Below are positions 12,336 to 22,363 of a DNA stretch of 64,000 nt, piece by piece. Source of the DNA: Chaenocephalus aceratus (taxonomy: Eukaryota > Chordata > Actinopteri > Perciformes > Channichthyidae); NCBI GenBank assembly GCA_023974075.1, contig JAMFTG010000259.1, positions 151,501-215,500 of the forward strand, given 5' to 3'. Each line of letters opens with the position of its first letter. Position 1 is the stretch's first letter. The position numbers were made by a program, and so were the translations under genes. Below the pieces are notes generated by a model. The model was not told the origin of the DNA. It saw nothing but the letters and a program-made list of their open reading frames with translations, and ran no database searches.

Positions 12336-12489
12336 AGGTACGTTAAGATGGTTAATGGCGGTAACTCTCTGCATCAAACTTTCAAGGCTGCAGTTTGATT
12401 TTCATAGAAATGAAAGGAGACTGATCCCTGGGCTACATGAACCAAACCAGAGTGGGCTCTTTGTTTTCTCAGGATATTATTGTAAAGTC

Positions 12490-12572
12490 TTAAAGGAAAG
12501 TTGCTGTTAAAGGAAAGTTGCTGTTAAAGGAAAGTGCTGTTAAAGGAAAGTTGCTGTTAAAGGAAAGTTGCT
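12490..12572. repeat. Short tandem repeat, 17-bp unit, about 5 copies
   Basis: Unit TTAAAGGAAAGTTGCTG repeated head to tail. One copy lacks a T (AAAGTGCTG), the same kind of one-base length change seen in genes of this window. Confidence 0.9.
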
Positions 12573-13154
12573 GTGGTGAACCAGAGCCTCTGAGAGGAAA
12601 CCACACGGTTTCATAATGTTTGTTTTAACTGGCTGACAGTCAAATCAAACATCAAACTGAATCAATGATACACATACAAAATAATTCCCCTAAACTCTGC
12701 TTTTGGTATTTTTTGGAACATTTGTTTAAAAAAAAGCCCAACAACTCCTTTCATCTTCTTGCCTCGGACTTTGATGAGAAAAATATAAATGTTGTGTAAA
12801 ACTATTGATTTTATTTCTGAAGAGATAAGTCAAGGTCTCTTTTGGGAGGGCAGGACATGGTGCCATGTAGGTAGGTGCATTCTGAAAAGGTGAGTTCGTA
12901 TTTATTTTAAAAAATCCCATTTAAAGCGAGCATGTATTAAAGAAACAATGACCTCTCTCAATTGTATGGACACTTCAAATGTGAGGACACTTAAAGGGGC
13001 AGGGCATGTGTGGAACATAGGGTGATTTGTAAAAGTTAAAACATGTTGGTAACATTAGATGAGGGCATTTTTTAAAGATAGGAAACTCTTGGTAGTAAAA
13101 CCTTTTACCAAAAAGGAATCCAGTTTTCACAAGACGGCACATTTTTTGTATAAT
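12573..13154. other. No gene; weak internal duplication
   Basis: Segments near 12840-12900 and 12985-13050 share short words (GGCAGGACATGGTG versus GGCAGGGCATGTGTGG, each followed by GTAGGTG/ATAGGGTG). This suggests an old duplication or a diverged repeat. Nothing coding is seen. Confidence 0.35.
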
Positions 13155-13201
13155 AAGACCCACTTTTGGGTCGCGACCCACCAGTTGAGAACCACTGCTC
13201 T
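13155..13201. mobile_element. MITE-like terminus
   Basis: Contains GGGTCGCGACCCACCAGTTG followed by AGAACCACTGCTCTAG, a common end sequence of vertebrate hAT-type MITEs. The other end was not found, so this is a fragment lying about 135 bp upstream of the first V gene. Confidence 0.45.
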
Positions 13202-13336
13202 AGCAGGTTTTGTTCTCAGCAGCAGAGGGAGACAACAACCTTCTCTCTGATAAACAGCAGCAACACACGGACACCCCCCTGTCAGTAAACTGATGTGAAC
13301 AGGAAGCTGAGAGTAAAGAGTCTCCTCGAGCTAAAC

Positions 13337-13762
13337 ATGATGTTAACGGCCTTCATATGTTGCATCTTTCATCTGGCATTGATAAGAGGTTAGATCACAT
13401 ATTCTTTAAAAAGGCACTGCAAAATGAACGGCCAATATCTTTAATGTTTCCTGCTTGTTCCACAGGTGCCTCAAACAGCGTCTTCCAAACGCCTCCGTTC
13501 ATCATGAAGAGACGTGGAGAGTCTGTGGACCGGGAGATCAACTGTTCGCACAGCATACCAAGCCATGATCGCATTCTCTGGTACAAACAAGACCGACATC
13601 AAAATATAGTTTCTGGGATATCTGAATGTGATCCTCTCGACTCCAGAGGAGGACGTGGAAGGAAGAATCAGCTTTGACGGAGATGGCCGTAAACAGTCTC
13701 GCCTCAGTGTCTCTCATCTGTCTTCAGAGGACAGCGGGGTGTATTTCTGTGCAGCCGGTCAG
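13337..13762 (+). pseudogene. TCR V segment V0 (unique family), frameshifted
   Basis: T-cell-receptor variable segment, the first of the cluster and outside the tandem units. Leader exon 13337-13388 (MMLTAFICCIFHLALIR), GT donor at 13389, CAG acceptor, V exon from 13466 (GASNSVFQTPPFIMKRRGES). Conserved Cys (REINCSHS), Trp (ILWYKQ) and second Cys (SGVYFCAAG) are present, but the frame shifts near 13605. Upstream reads HQNI and downstream FLGYLNV, best explained by a loss of two bases or a gain of one. Unlike most others in this window this change is not in a homopolymer, so a real pseudogene is plausible. The 3' end has a 23-spacer recombination signal with an altered heptamer. Confidence 0.8.
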
Positions 13763-13801
13763 AACAGTGCTGCAGACTCCCCTCAGCTCAACACAAGAAC
13801 T
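13763..13801 (+). other. Recombination signal (23-RSS) of V0
   Basis: Heptamer AACAGTG (consensus CACAGTG, first base changed), spacer of exactly 23 bp, nonamer ACAAGAACT. The first heptamer base is normally critical for RAG cleavage, so activity is doubtful. Confidence 0.8.
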
Positions 13802-14443
13802 CTCCTCCTCCGTCTGTCAGAGACAACAAGCTGAGGCTCAGCACCTGCAGCTTTCAGGATAACATGAACTGTTATCAATGAACCCCCTCAGAGCTACGGA
13901 CAGCATACTTGAATTCTGCCACTGTGAGAAATTAAAATTGTTAAAGCTTTTGTTTTATTACTTACAAGTATCTATTATCGTAAATTATTCAGGCAGGTTT
14001 TAAAAGTCCTTCAAACTGAGGCTTTGATCCCTTTCTATTCGACAGCTTTGTGAGACTTCATCATTCTATTTTATATTCAGCTGTAATTTTAAATCAGTCC
14101 ATCTCTTGACGATACATCATTTCTACATCTTGTAACTAATCCAGGTTCCTTCAGCTTCTTAGTGTAACTGATTAGCATTAACTTAATATACTACAATTTC
14201 TATTTCTGAAATATATTGGACTGTTTATTTCTGTGTCTTAGTTTCTCTTATGTACATTGCCTTGTGTTTGTTATGCTGCTGAAATTGGGATCTGGGATAT
14301 CTACCATGCACTGCAGGGGGTCCCCTAACACCACCTGATAAAGCACTGAATGCTTTGCTCCAGCTCAGAGGAGGCTGTCACACAGACCCTCCCCCCTGCA
14401 GCCCTTCATACTTTATGAGGCTCTGCAGTCCCCGTCAGACATC

Positions 14444-14976
14444 ATGGACGTGATCATCTTTAAGCACAGCGTCCTCACAGTGTCCATCTTTTTACTTTGG
14501 ACTGCAGGTAATTTACAATAAAATCGACCGTGGACTGGTTTGTAAATATACATTATCATCAACTAATGTTCTTGTGTTTGCTGTTTTTATCATTTATAAT
14601 GATATTGACGTGATAAAAGGAGGATCAACCACTGAAGGTTATTATAGTATATGTTCTTGTTTCACTCAGGTCTGACTGACGGAAGCGATGTCACCCAGAC
14701 TGACATGCTGTGGGAAACTCAGGGAGAGAGTGCAACCATGAGCTGCACACACACAAAGGATGCTAGCTACTACCAGATGTACTGGTACAGACAGCTGCCA
14801 GGAGAAACTATGAGCTAATCGTGTTCACAATATCAGGGAACAATGATAATCATGATTTTGGAGGATTCAGCAAAGACAAGTTCTCAGCCACAAAGCCTGA
14901 CGCTGAGAGCGGGACGTTCACCGTGAAGGATCTGCAGCCAGGAGACAAAGGCTTGTACTTCTGTGCTGTGAGTCAA
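14444..14976 (+). pseudogene. TCR V segment V1.1, family 1, 1-bp deletion
   Basis: Leader exon 14444-14507 (MDVIIFKHSVLTVSIFLLWT), V exon 14670-14976. It matches the intact family-1 copies (GSDVTQTDMLWETQ, ATMSCTHT, MYWYRQLPGE, KGLYFCAVS) but the V exon is 307 nt instead of 308. The loss is one A at about 14812 (ACTATGAGC for ACTATGAAGC), which shifts the frame after the GET of FR2. Because the change is a homopolymer contraction, a sequencing error is a real alternative to pseudogenisation. Confidence 0.85.
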
Positions 14977-15015
14977 CACAGTGACACACACTCAGGAGGA
15001 GGCTGAGCAGAAACC
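14977..15015 (+). other. 23-RSS of V1.1
   Basis: Heptamer CACAGTG (consensus), 23-bp spacer, nonamer GCAGAAACC. Confidence 0.9.
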
Positions 15016-15675
15016 CCAGATGGCTGTCAGTGATTCTGTGTGTCTGCTGTCCTGAAGGGGGAGCTCCAGCTTAATCACAGAATCATTCAGTCAGAGACGC
15101 TGCCAGCTGTTCGTCTCTCTGCTGTAACCTCACACCTCCATCACACACTCTGACTATACCACTGATACAGCTGCTCTGATTAAACTAACCCTAACCTGGA
15201 GGTTCTGGAGGTTACGACTCAAATACAGAGCTGATGTGTTGATGGTTCTGACAGTAGAGCAGAGACCCTGGAGGTTCTGGAACATGTGGTTTTGTGTTTG
15301 ACCCTCACAGGAGTGTTGGTGGGAGTGATGTGATCCAGTCCTCTTTAAACACTGCAGTCACACAAAGTAGTGCTGCACGATTAATCGAAAAAAGATCGTG
15401 ATCTCGATTCAGACACTTATGCGATCTCATTTCTAAATTACGGCAATCCTATGACGTCATGCTGATTTTTTTATTATTTTGCTTCTGAATAATACCAACT
15501 TGCAATGTCAATCATACTTAAACGATGTAAAGCAAATATACTCTGTACATTTAACATTAAAGTACCATGATCGCATGCAAATGGTAGTGTTCTGTCTGTC
15601 TCTCCTCCTCTCATGCAGTGTTAACGCTGCAGCCACTAGTGTTGCCAGTTTTTGCGGAAAGGAATAAGCAACCAG

Positions 15676-16761
15676 GCCCTTTCTCATTTCATCAAATCCC
15701 CCTCCTCGACTCCTCGACTCCTCGGTCCTCCGGTAGTGACCCGGAAATGAATTTTAGCGCGCCATGTTGAAGGACATCTAATTTCTCTAAATGCACTTCG
15801 AGGACCGAGGACCGAGCGTCGAGGAGGCTCTCTGGAGGAGCTATAACCGAGGATACACTGATGGGTCCGCCACGGCTCCTTCATGGATGCATTTCCGGCA
15901 ACAGAGATGTTTCAAAGAGTCGTGACGCACGGCCGGACTTATCTCAGCCAATGACAGCTCTGCATGCATCCCCTGGATATTATTTTATTAACTGCTTTCA
16001 GTGAGAACAGCTGGCGAGGTCCGTGCAGAAAGCAGAGCAGTGTGTATAATATCTATCACTCAGTAGAACAGGCCTACTCTTTTTGCTTTAGTTTAGTAGA
16101 TATCTACAAACAAAGAGTCGATATTTTTCTAAAACCATTTAGTGCTTCACAATAAAATACACAACGGCTGTAGCCTGTTTTAGGAGCTGTATGTGCGTGT
16201 GTGTGTGTAGGTGTGTGTGGTACAGTGTGTGCGTAGATACAGCGGACAGACAGGTCTGTTGGTTTGGTGTCCTCTGCTTACTTGTAATACTTGTAAATAA
16301 AACTTTTGGCCCGTAATTTATTTTCCTCATTGTAGCGACCGGAGAGGGGGGGGGATATATCCAGTCTCTGATAGTGTTACGTTATTATGAGAGTGCTCTG
16401 CTTGATTCTGAAATTGTATATATTTATATAAATATATACATATATGTGTGTGTGTCCGCATCTGTAGCCTGTTATTGTCTCATTATACCGCACTGTGAAT
16501 GAATCAAAGTAAATATATAAGTCGTCATGAACACATCTGTCCATCAGACAGAGGGCTGCTGTGCCTCCTGTCATCATTAATGGACGTCTCTTTAAAATGA
16601 CCGCTCAGAGGAGAGGAGTTCTCATTTCTCTAAGCGCCTGCTGCTTCCCCTCCTCTCTCCTCGGTTCCCCTCCTCGGCTCCTCCGCTCGCATCTCCTGTG
16701 GGCGGGACTAAGTATCGAGGATAGGAGTCGAGGAGGGGAGTTCGAGAAATGAGAAAGGGCC
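15676..16761. mobile_element. TIR element nested in the hAT (unit 1)
   Basis: Ends GGCCCTTTCTCATTTC and, inverted, GAAATGAGAAAGGGCC, followed inward by CTCCTCGACTCCT-type words. The flanking direct repeat is only CAG (3 bp). An internal microsatellite-like TG/TATA stretch lies at 16190-16460. No transposase is seen. The superfamily is unclear; a 3-bp duplication would be compatible with Harbinger-like elements, although those normally use TWA. Confidence 0.65.
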
Positions 16762-17200
16762 CAGGTCTATGAAAACAAGCGCAAAAGAACATGAGCACTT
16801 TAAACCTATATATATCTACAAGCTCACAACCGCAACAACCATTATTACTTACTACCAAGCAACTGGACAGAAAGATAAGCCCAATGTGGCTTATAATAAG
16901 TCTACCTGGCAACACTCACTGACCGCAGCACGTGAGGGCAGGAGCCGGCAGTATGTTTACAGAAGCGTTAGCATTAGCACTGATTAGCAAAGAGTGACGA
17001 GAGCGACTAGTACAAGAAAAACAGAAATGAGTGACACAGAAATGAGTGACGAGGAGGTCGAGGACAATGACAACAACACACGATGAAAATCCCGGTGGCG
17101 ACTCTGGCGAGAGTGAGAGGGAAGTTGTGCTTGTGCCGAAAAAAGTGGAGTCTACTCAGTGGAGTCTAGCACTTTATTTAAGTTTATGTTTTTTTCAGTA

Positions 17201-17510
17201 AGGCAAGGCAAGTTTATTTATATAGCACCTTTCAACAGAAGGCAATTCAAAGTGCTTTACAAAAAATTAAAGACATTAAGAAAATGGCATTTCAAATCAG
17301 TCATTAAAAAGAAAAGATAATAAAATAAACATTAAAAGAAAAAGAAAAAAATACATTGGTAAAAGTTACAGTGCAGTTTAAGATGTGAATAGTTCAATTA
17401 AAAGCAGCGGCAAAAAGAAAAGTCTTTAGTCTGGATTTAAAAGTAGTCAGAGTTGCAGCGGACCTGCAGGTACAAGAACCTTTAAGTGCAGTAGTTGAAC
17501 TGGGTGCTAG
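17201..17510 (+). repeat. Teleost dispersed repeat (AAGGCAAGGCAAGTTTATTT type)
   Basis: Starts AAGGCAAGGCAAGTTTATTT and includes ATATAGCACCTTTCAACA and AAAGTGCTTTACAAAAAA. I know this signature as a high-copy teleost repeat, but I cannot assign its class from sequence alone. It is nested in the 2.7-kb hAT element. Confidence 0.55.
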
Positions 17511-18539
17511 CCGGCTAGGCTTTTTTTAATATTATTATTCTATAGCTGTGAATGTTTTGTTTTTATATTCAGCACTGTGGTGAGGTATTTTGAGTAACTT
17601 AAGTGCATTCCTCCCTGTAACAAACAGGTTGGTGTTGTTGTACAGTAGCTGGGTGTCCTGTCACTGTGGACAGGTGCTACTGCAAAGTTTACATTTTGTT
17701 ATTATAAAGCTGCAACAATTCTATTTTTTATGTTCAGCACTCAGGCAGCAGCAATATCTTTATTTTAGTTACTGTATGTTTTGTTATCAGAGAGACTTGA
17801 GTTTAAGTCAAGCACTTTGTTTAAAGCCACAATAGTTGGCTCCAGGTGCCACATTTTGAATGTAGTAATGTTTGTTCAGTATTCAGCAACTACAGACTAA
17901 AGACAAAGTTATGTTTTTGTTACAAGAGAGACAAATGTTGTCTGTTTAAATTCATTGTACTCACGTGACGTCTAAGAGTAAGAGTGCAATACATATTTTC
18001 ATTGAAACGATGACAATCGTGTGAGAATCGTGATCTCAATTCTTATGAAGGAAAATCGTGATTCACATTTGAGCAAGAATCGTGCAGCACTAACACAAAG
18101 GACGTTAGCTATCCCAATGTTTTAATGTGGGCTTCAACAGACGATTACTTTTTGTTATGCATTAACCTGCCCATTATTTTCTAGATGAATTGTTTAGTCT
18201 TCAAAATGTCAGAAAATAGTAAAAGTCCATAGTAATGTCTTGTTGTCAGTTTATAACCCACACATATACTTTATGTGATCCGAACATTAGATTTGAGAGG
18301 CTGAAACATCTCATTTGCATTGATTACATAAAACACATGTTGTTGCTTAGTCATTGCAGCTCTACTCGAAACATATCTGAATTCTGTAAATCACATGACC
18401 ATCAGCTTCGTGGTGTAACTGTTCAGCGTTAAAGTAAACAAACTGTGATGTACTTCAGGGGGACCCCCAGTACCTCCTATACCACCTTTACTTTGTGAAA
18501 TACTGAGTGCTACCTCACAGGATGTGACCACATGATGCA

Positions 18540-18603
18540 GGGACCCTCCCCCCTGCAGCCCTTCATACTTTATGAGGCTCTGCAGTCCCTGCTGTCAGAC
18601 ATC
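18540..18603 (+). promoter_or_regulatory. Conserved proximal promoter block of family-1 V genes (V1.2 copy)
   Basis: GGACCCTCCCCCCTGCAGCC followed by CTTCATACTTTATGAGGCTC and TGCAGTCC sits directly upstream of every family-1 ATG (also before 14444, 20835, 29472, 33659, 35883, 43011 and 44447) with almost no change. The CTTTATGA word is TATA-like. Conservation partly reflects recent duplication, so function is inferred only from position. Confidence 0.5.
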
Positions 18604-19135
18604 ATGGACGTGATCGTCTTTAAGCACAGCGTCCTCACACTGTCCATCTTTTTACTTTGGACTGCAGGTAATTTACAATCAAATCGACCGTGGACTGGTT
18701 TGTAAATATACATTATCATCAACTAATGTTCTTGTGTTTGCTGTTTTTAACATTTATATTGATATTGACGTGATATAAGGAGGATCAACCACTGAAGGTT
18801 ATTAGTATATGTTCTTGTTTCACTCAGGTCTGACTGACGGAAGCGATGTCACCCAGACTGACATGCTGTGGGAAACTCAGGGAGAGAGTGCAACCATGAG
18901 CTGCACACACACAAAGGGAGGTAGCTACTTCCAGATGTACTGGTACAGACAGCTGCCAGGAGAAACTATGGAGCTAATCGTGTTCACAATATCAGGGAAC
19001 AAAGGTAATCATGATTTTGGAGAATTCAGCAAAGACAAGTTCTCAGCCACAAAGCCTGACGCTGAGAGCGGGACGTTCACCGTGAAGGATCTGCAGCCAG
19101 GAGACAAAGGCTTGTACTTCTGTGCTGTGAGTGAA
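18604..19135 (+). CDS. TCR V segment V1.2, family 1, intact
   Basis: Germline V segment, to be joined by RAG recombination to (D)J and spliced to a constant region. Leader exon 18604-18667 ending in phase 1 (GCA-G|GTAATT), intron 160 bp, V exon 18828-19135 after TTTCACTCAG. Coding total is 372 nt (124 codons), uninterrupted. Ig-fold marks: first Cys in ATMSCTHT, Trp in QMYWYRQLPGE, the DKFSATKPDAESGTFTV strand, and D..LYFC in QPGDKGLYFCAVSEHS. This copy has GGSYF in CDR1 and SGNKGNHDFGEF in the CDR2 region. The YFCAVS end and VTQT start favour TRBV. Followed directly by a consensus heptamer. Confidence 0.9.
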
Positions 19136-19174
19136 CACAGTGCCACACACTCAGGAGGAGGCTGAGCAGAAACC
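19136..19174 (+). other. 23-RSS of V1.2
   Basis: CACAGTG, 23-bp spacer, GCAGAAACC. Confidence 0.92.
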
Positions 19175-19741
19175 CCAGATATTTGTCTGTCAGTGATTCT
19201 GTGTGTCTGCTGTCCTGAAGGGGGAGCTCCAGCTTAATCACAGAATCATTCAGTCAGAGACGCTGCCAGCTGTTCGTCTCTGCTGTAACCTCACACCTCC
19301 ATCACACACTCTGACTATACCACTGATACAGCTGCTCTGATTAAACTAACCCTAACCTGGAGGTTCTGGAGGTTACGACTCAAATACAGAGCTGATGTGT
19401 TGATGGTTCTGACAGCAGAGCAGAGACTCACTGGAGGTTCTGGAACATGTGGTTTTGTGTTTGACCCTCACAGGAGTGTTGGTGGGAGTGATGTGATCCA
19501 GTCCTCTCTGCTTTAAACACTGCAGTCACACGAAGGACGTTGGCTATCCAATGTTTTAATGTGGGCTTCAACCGACGATTACTTTTGCTATGCATTAACC
19601 TGCCCATTATTTTCTAGATGAATAGTTTAGTCTTCAAAATGTCAGAAAATAGTAAAAGTCCATAGTAATGTCTTGTTGTCAGTTTATAACCCACACATAT
19701 TTACTTTATGTGATCCAAACATTAGATTTAAGAGGCTGAAA

Positions 19742-20535
19742 TAGGGGTGGGCGATATTGAAAAATATATTATCACGATATTTTTCAAGCAGTATCACGAT
19801 AAACGATATATATCACGATATTTTTTCATGTCTGTTATTATGGTTATTTTTCAAGTTACTTAACAGTACAAGCACCTACAAGGTAACAGAAACTCAAACA
19901 AAAGGAGCAACAGACCAACATAGCATTTCAAGCTGGTTTTATTTCTGAAATGAATCCCTGAATGAACAATTCAACATTTTGATATGGCTTCAAGGCACAG
20001 TTTCTCAGTATAAGAATGAACTTTCTGAGGTAGCACTAGCACGACAGTAAGGGGAATACTTACATCCGGGTGTACAATTCTCCGTTATCCAATGGGAATG
20101 GACGCTCACATTGCCTTTAAGGGCAGCCGACACAAACGAATGCCGTGCTTCCATGAGCGTCAAATCCCGCCGCAGATGGGAATACATTCAGTTGAAAGCT
20201 ATTTGCGTCCCTTTTATGAAGCTGAAGGAGCCTAGTCTCTGTGGCTTCAGGCTTGATCGCCGTTCAAATGACAGTTTTAATGATCTCAATGGGAATGGTT
20301 AGCGTTTCATATGCACGCAAATAAAATAAAATATAAGCTAACACAATCAACCAAGACAATAAATGAAGTGCAATACTGTCTGAATCCTGACTAGACAGCT
20401 TTAGAGCATGTCTTTCACATCAGTTTTTTTTTTTCAATTTTTTTTTATCATGATAGATACGATATCTCTGAAAAAGCATATCGTGGAGACCTAATATCGT
20501 CACGGCGATATATATCGTCATATCGCCCACCCCTA
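19742..20535. mobile_element. hAT-type MITE (TAGGGGTGGGCG ends), unit 1
   Basis: Inverted ends TAGGGGTGGGCGATAT / ATATCGCCCACCCCTA with a perfect 8-bp target duplication GGCTGAAA on both sides (19734-19741, 20536-20543). The interior has paired TATCACGATA motifs near both ends and no coding capacity. It sits between V1.2 and V1.3. The same insertion is in unit 2, while unit 3 keeps the empty site (AGAGGCTGAAACATC near 44143). Confidence 0.9.
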
Positions 20536-20834
20536 GGCTGAAACATCTAATTTGCATTGATTACATAAAACACATGTTGCTTAGTCATTGCAGCTCTACT
20601 CGAAACATATCTGAATTCTGTAAATCACATGACCATCAGCTTCGTGGTGTACTGTTCAGCGTTAAAGTAAACACTGTGATGTACTTCAGGGGGACCCCCA
20701 GTACCTCCTATACCACCTTTACTTTGTGAAATACTGAGTGCTACCTCACAGGATGTGACCACATGATGCAGGGACCCTCCCCCCTGCAGCCCTTCATACT
20801 TTATGAGGCTCTGCAGTCCCTGCCGTCAGACATC

Positions 20835-21362
20835 ATGGACGTGATCATCTTTAAGCACAGCGTCCTCACAGTGTCCATCTTTTTACTGTGGACTGCAGGT
20901 AATTTACAATCAAATCGACCGTGGACTGGTTTGTAAATATACATTATCATCAACTAATGTTCTTGTGTTTGCTGTTTTTATCATTTATATGATATTGACG
21001 TGATATAAGGAGGATCAACCACTGAAGGTTATTATAGTATATGTTCTTGTTTCACTCAGGTCTGACTGACGGAAGCGATGTCACCCAGACTGACATGCTG
21101 TGGGAAACTCAGGGAGAGAGTGCAACCATGAGCTGCACACACACAAAGGGTGTTGCTACTTCCAGATGTACTGGTACAGACAGCTGCCAGGAGAAACTAT
21201 GAAGCTAATTGTGTTCACAATACCAGGGAACAAAGATCATGATTTTGGAGATTCAGCAAAGACAAGTTCTCAGCCACAAAGCCTGACGCTGAGAGCGGGA
21301 CGTTCACCGTGAAGGATCTGCAGCCAGGAGACAAAGGCTTGTACTTCTGTGCTGTGAGTCAA
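20835..21362 (+). pseudogene. TCR V segment V1.3, family 1, frameshifted
   Basis: Leader exon 20835-20898, V exon 21060-21362 (303 nt versus 308). Compared with V2.3, its positional twin in unit 2, it lacks one C in GTTGCCTAC (CDR1, near 21152), three bases in the AATGATAATC stretch (CDR2, near 21234) and one A in GGAGAATTC (near 21249). Two of these are homopolymer contractions. The result is out of frame from CDR1 to FR3, then back toward YFCAVSQ. It keeps a full RSS, so it can still rearrange without encoding a receptor. Confidence 0.85.
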
Positions 21363-21401
21363 CACAGTGACACACACTCAGGAGGAGGCTGAGCAAAAAC
21401 C
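21363..21401 (+). other. 23-RSS of V1.3
   Basis: CACAGTG, 23-bp spacer, GCAAAAACC (eight of nine to the consensus nonamer). Confidence 0.92.
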
Positions 21402-21642
21402 CCTCTGCTGGAGTCCCGTGAATAACAGAGATCAGTGAGTTCAGCTATCTGCAGGTGGAGCTCGACAGACTGCTTTTCAGTATGCAGTGTCATTCGTGAC
21501 TTGTTGTCAAAGTGAATGAGAAATCACAGGCAAGACATAGACATTGTTCTCCATGCTGCTGCTGAGCATGTTTCCGGATGTTTGTAGAATTTCATTCAGT
21601 TCAGAGCTTATATTTGATCATCATGTGAACAGTGACATGTGT

Positions 21643-22060
21643 AAGGGAAACTTCTGCAGCGATGGAGAGTCAGGACTCAGAGAGACACGAGGAGAGCTGG
21701 AGCTTTGATGTCAAACACTGGTAGTTTATTACAAGCATCGGCCGGAGAATTCATATCACAAGTCACAGCAGCCAAAGGCTCCGACTGCACGGGTGGGTTG
21801 TCATGTCAATTCTGATCAGCCTATCTCTTGATAGACCCTTTAACTAGTTTACAGAGAGCTAATCAGCATATTGGGGGAAGGTAGCCGTGACCACAGGGAG
21901 ACACTGAATCACTCATCTGACTCTATGGCTCTGGGACCGAGAGTCGACCGGTCATAAAATAACAGCTATAGCTGAGACTTCCCATTCCTTAAGACAGGTA
22001 ACAGACTTAGGGTTTGTCGCAAATGTCAACAGGCCGAAAGGTTAAATATCTTAAGTAAAG
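21643..22060. repeat. LTR-like dispersed repeat, unit 1 copy
   Basis: Starts near TGTAAGGGAAACTTCTGCAG, includes GAGACACGAGGAGAGCTGG and AGCATCGGCCGGAGAATTC, and ends near GGCCGAAAGGTTAAA. Related copies are at about 36703-37112 and 45258-45672 (units 2 and 3) and, more diverged, at about 59900-60320 outside the cluster. The TG start and absence of coding sequence would fit a solo LTR, but no target duplication was confirmed. Confidence 0.55.
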
Positions 22061-22363
22061 AAGAATTATTCTTTGACACTTAGGAGTAAGACAGAAATAT
22101 TTCTCTAACAACATTTATAGACATATACTTGTCGATTGTTTTTTTTGTTAAATTGTTTTTAACTTGCCTTTGTGACTCTTTTCCTCTCACCCCTGTTCGA
22201 CAGTTCAATGTCTGTGCTGTGTTTTGCGACTGAGTTTAGAATATAAAACATTTCATCTATAGGCCATCGCCTCCGTGTTTAATGTCAAAGTTATGTGAAG
22301 TGCACCTCGGAACAAAAAGAAAATGTTAGTTATTAATATAACATTTAGTTCCATTATGTTTGA

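Larger units (their letters stand above)
15368..18092 (+). mobile_element. hAT element (2.7 kb) in unit 1, with nested insertions
   Basis: Inverted termini TAGTGCTGCACGATTAATCG and, at the right end, AATCGTGCAGCACTA, bounded by a perfect 8-bp duplication ACACAAAG (15360-15367, 18093-18100). An ATG at 17027 opens MSDTEMSDEEVEDNDN and, in the unit 2 copy, continues to EREVVLVPKK. This resembles the acidic N-terminus that precedes the BED finger of ZBED-like hAT transposases; the rest is lost. A smaller TIR element (15676-16761) and a teleost dispersed repeat (17201-17510) are nested inside. It inserted in the 3' flank of family-1 cassette 1; the sites after V1.2 (about 19530) and V3.1 (about 43935) are empty. 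Confidence 0.85.

Noticed and set aside
11820..12510. Cys-Val and Thr-His repeat proteins
   Set aside because: Translation of the CA/GT array.
15570..15595. Octamer ATGCAAAT as a V promoter element
   Set aside because: Located inside the hAT element, about 3 kb from the next V start; the same holds for the unit 2 copy near 30604.
15684..15884. 66-codon - strand frame, duplicated at 30713-30913
   Set aside because: Lies inside the nested TIR element; its duplication reflects the block duplication, not selection on a protein.
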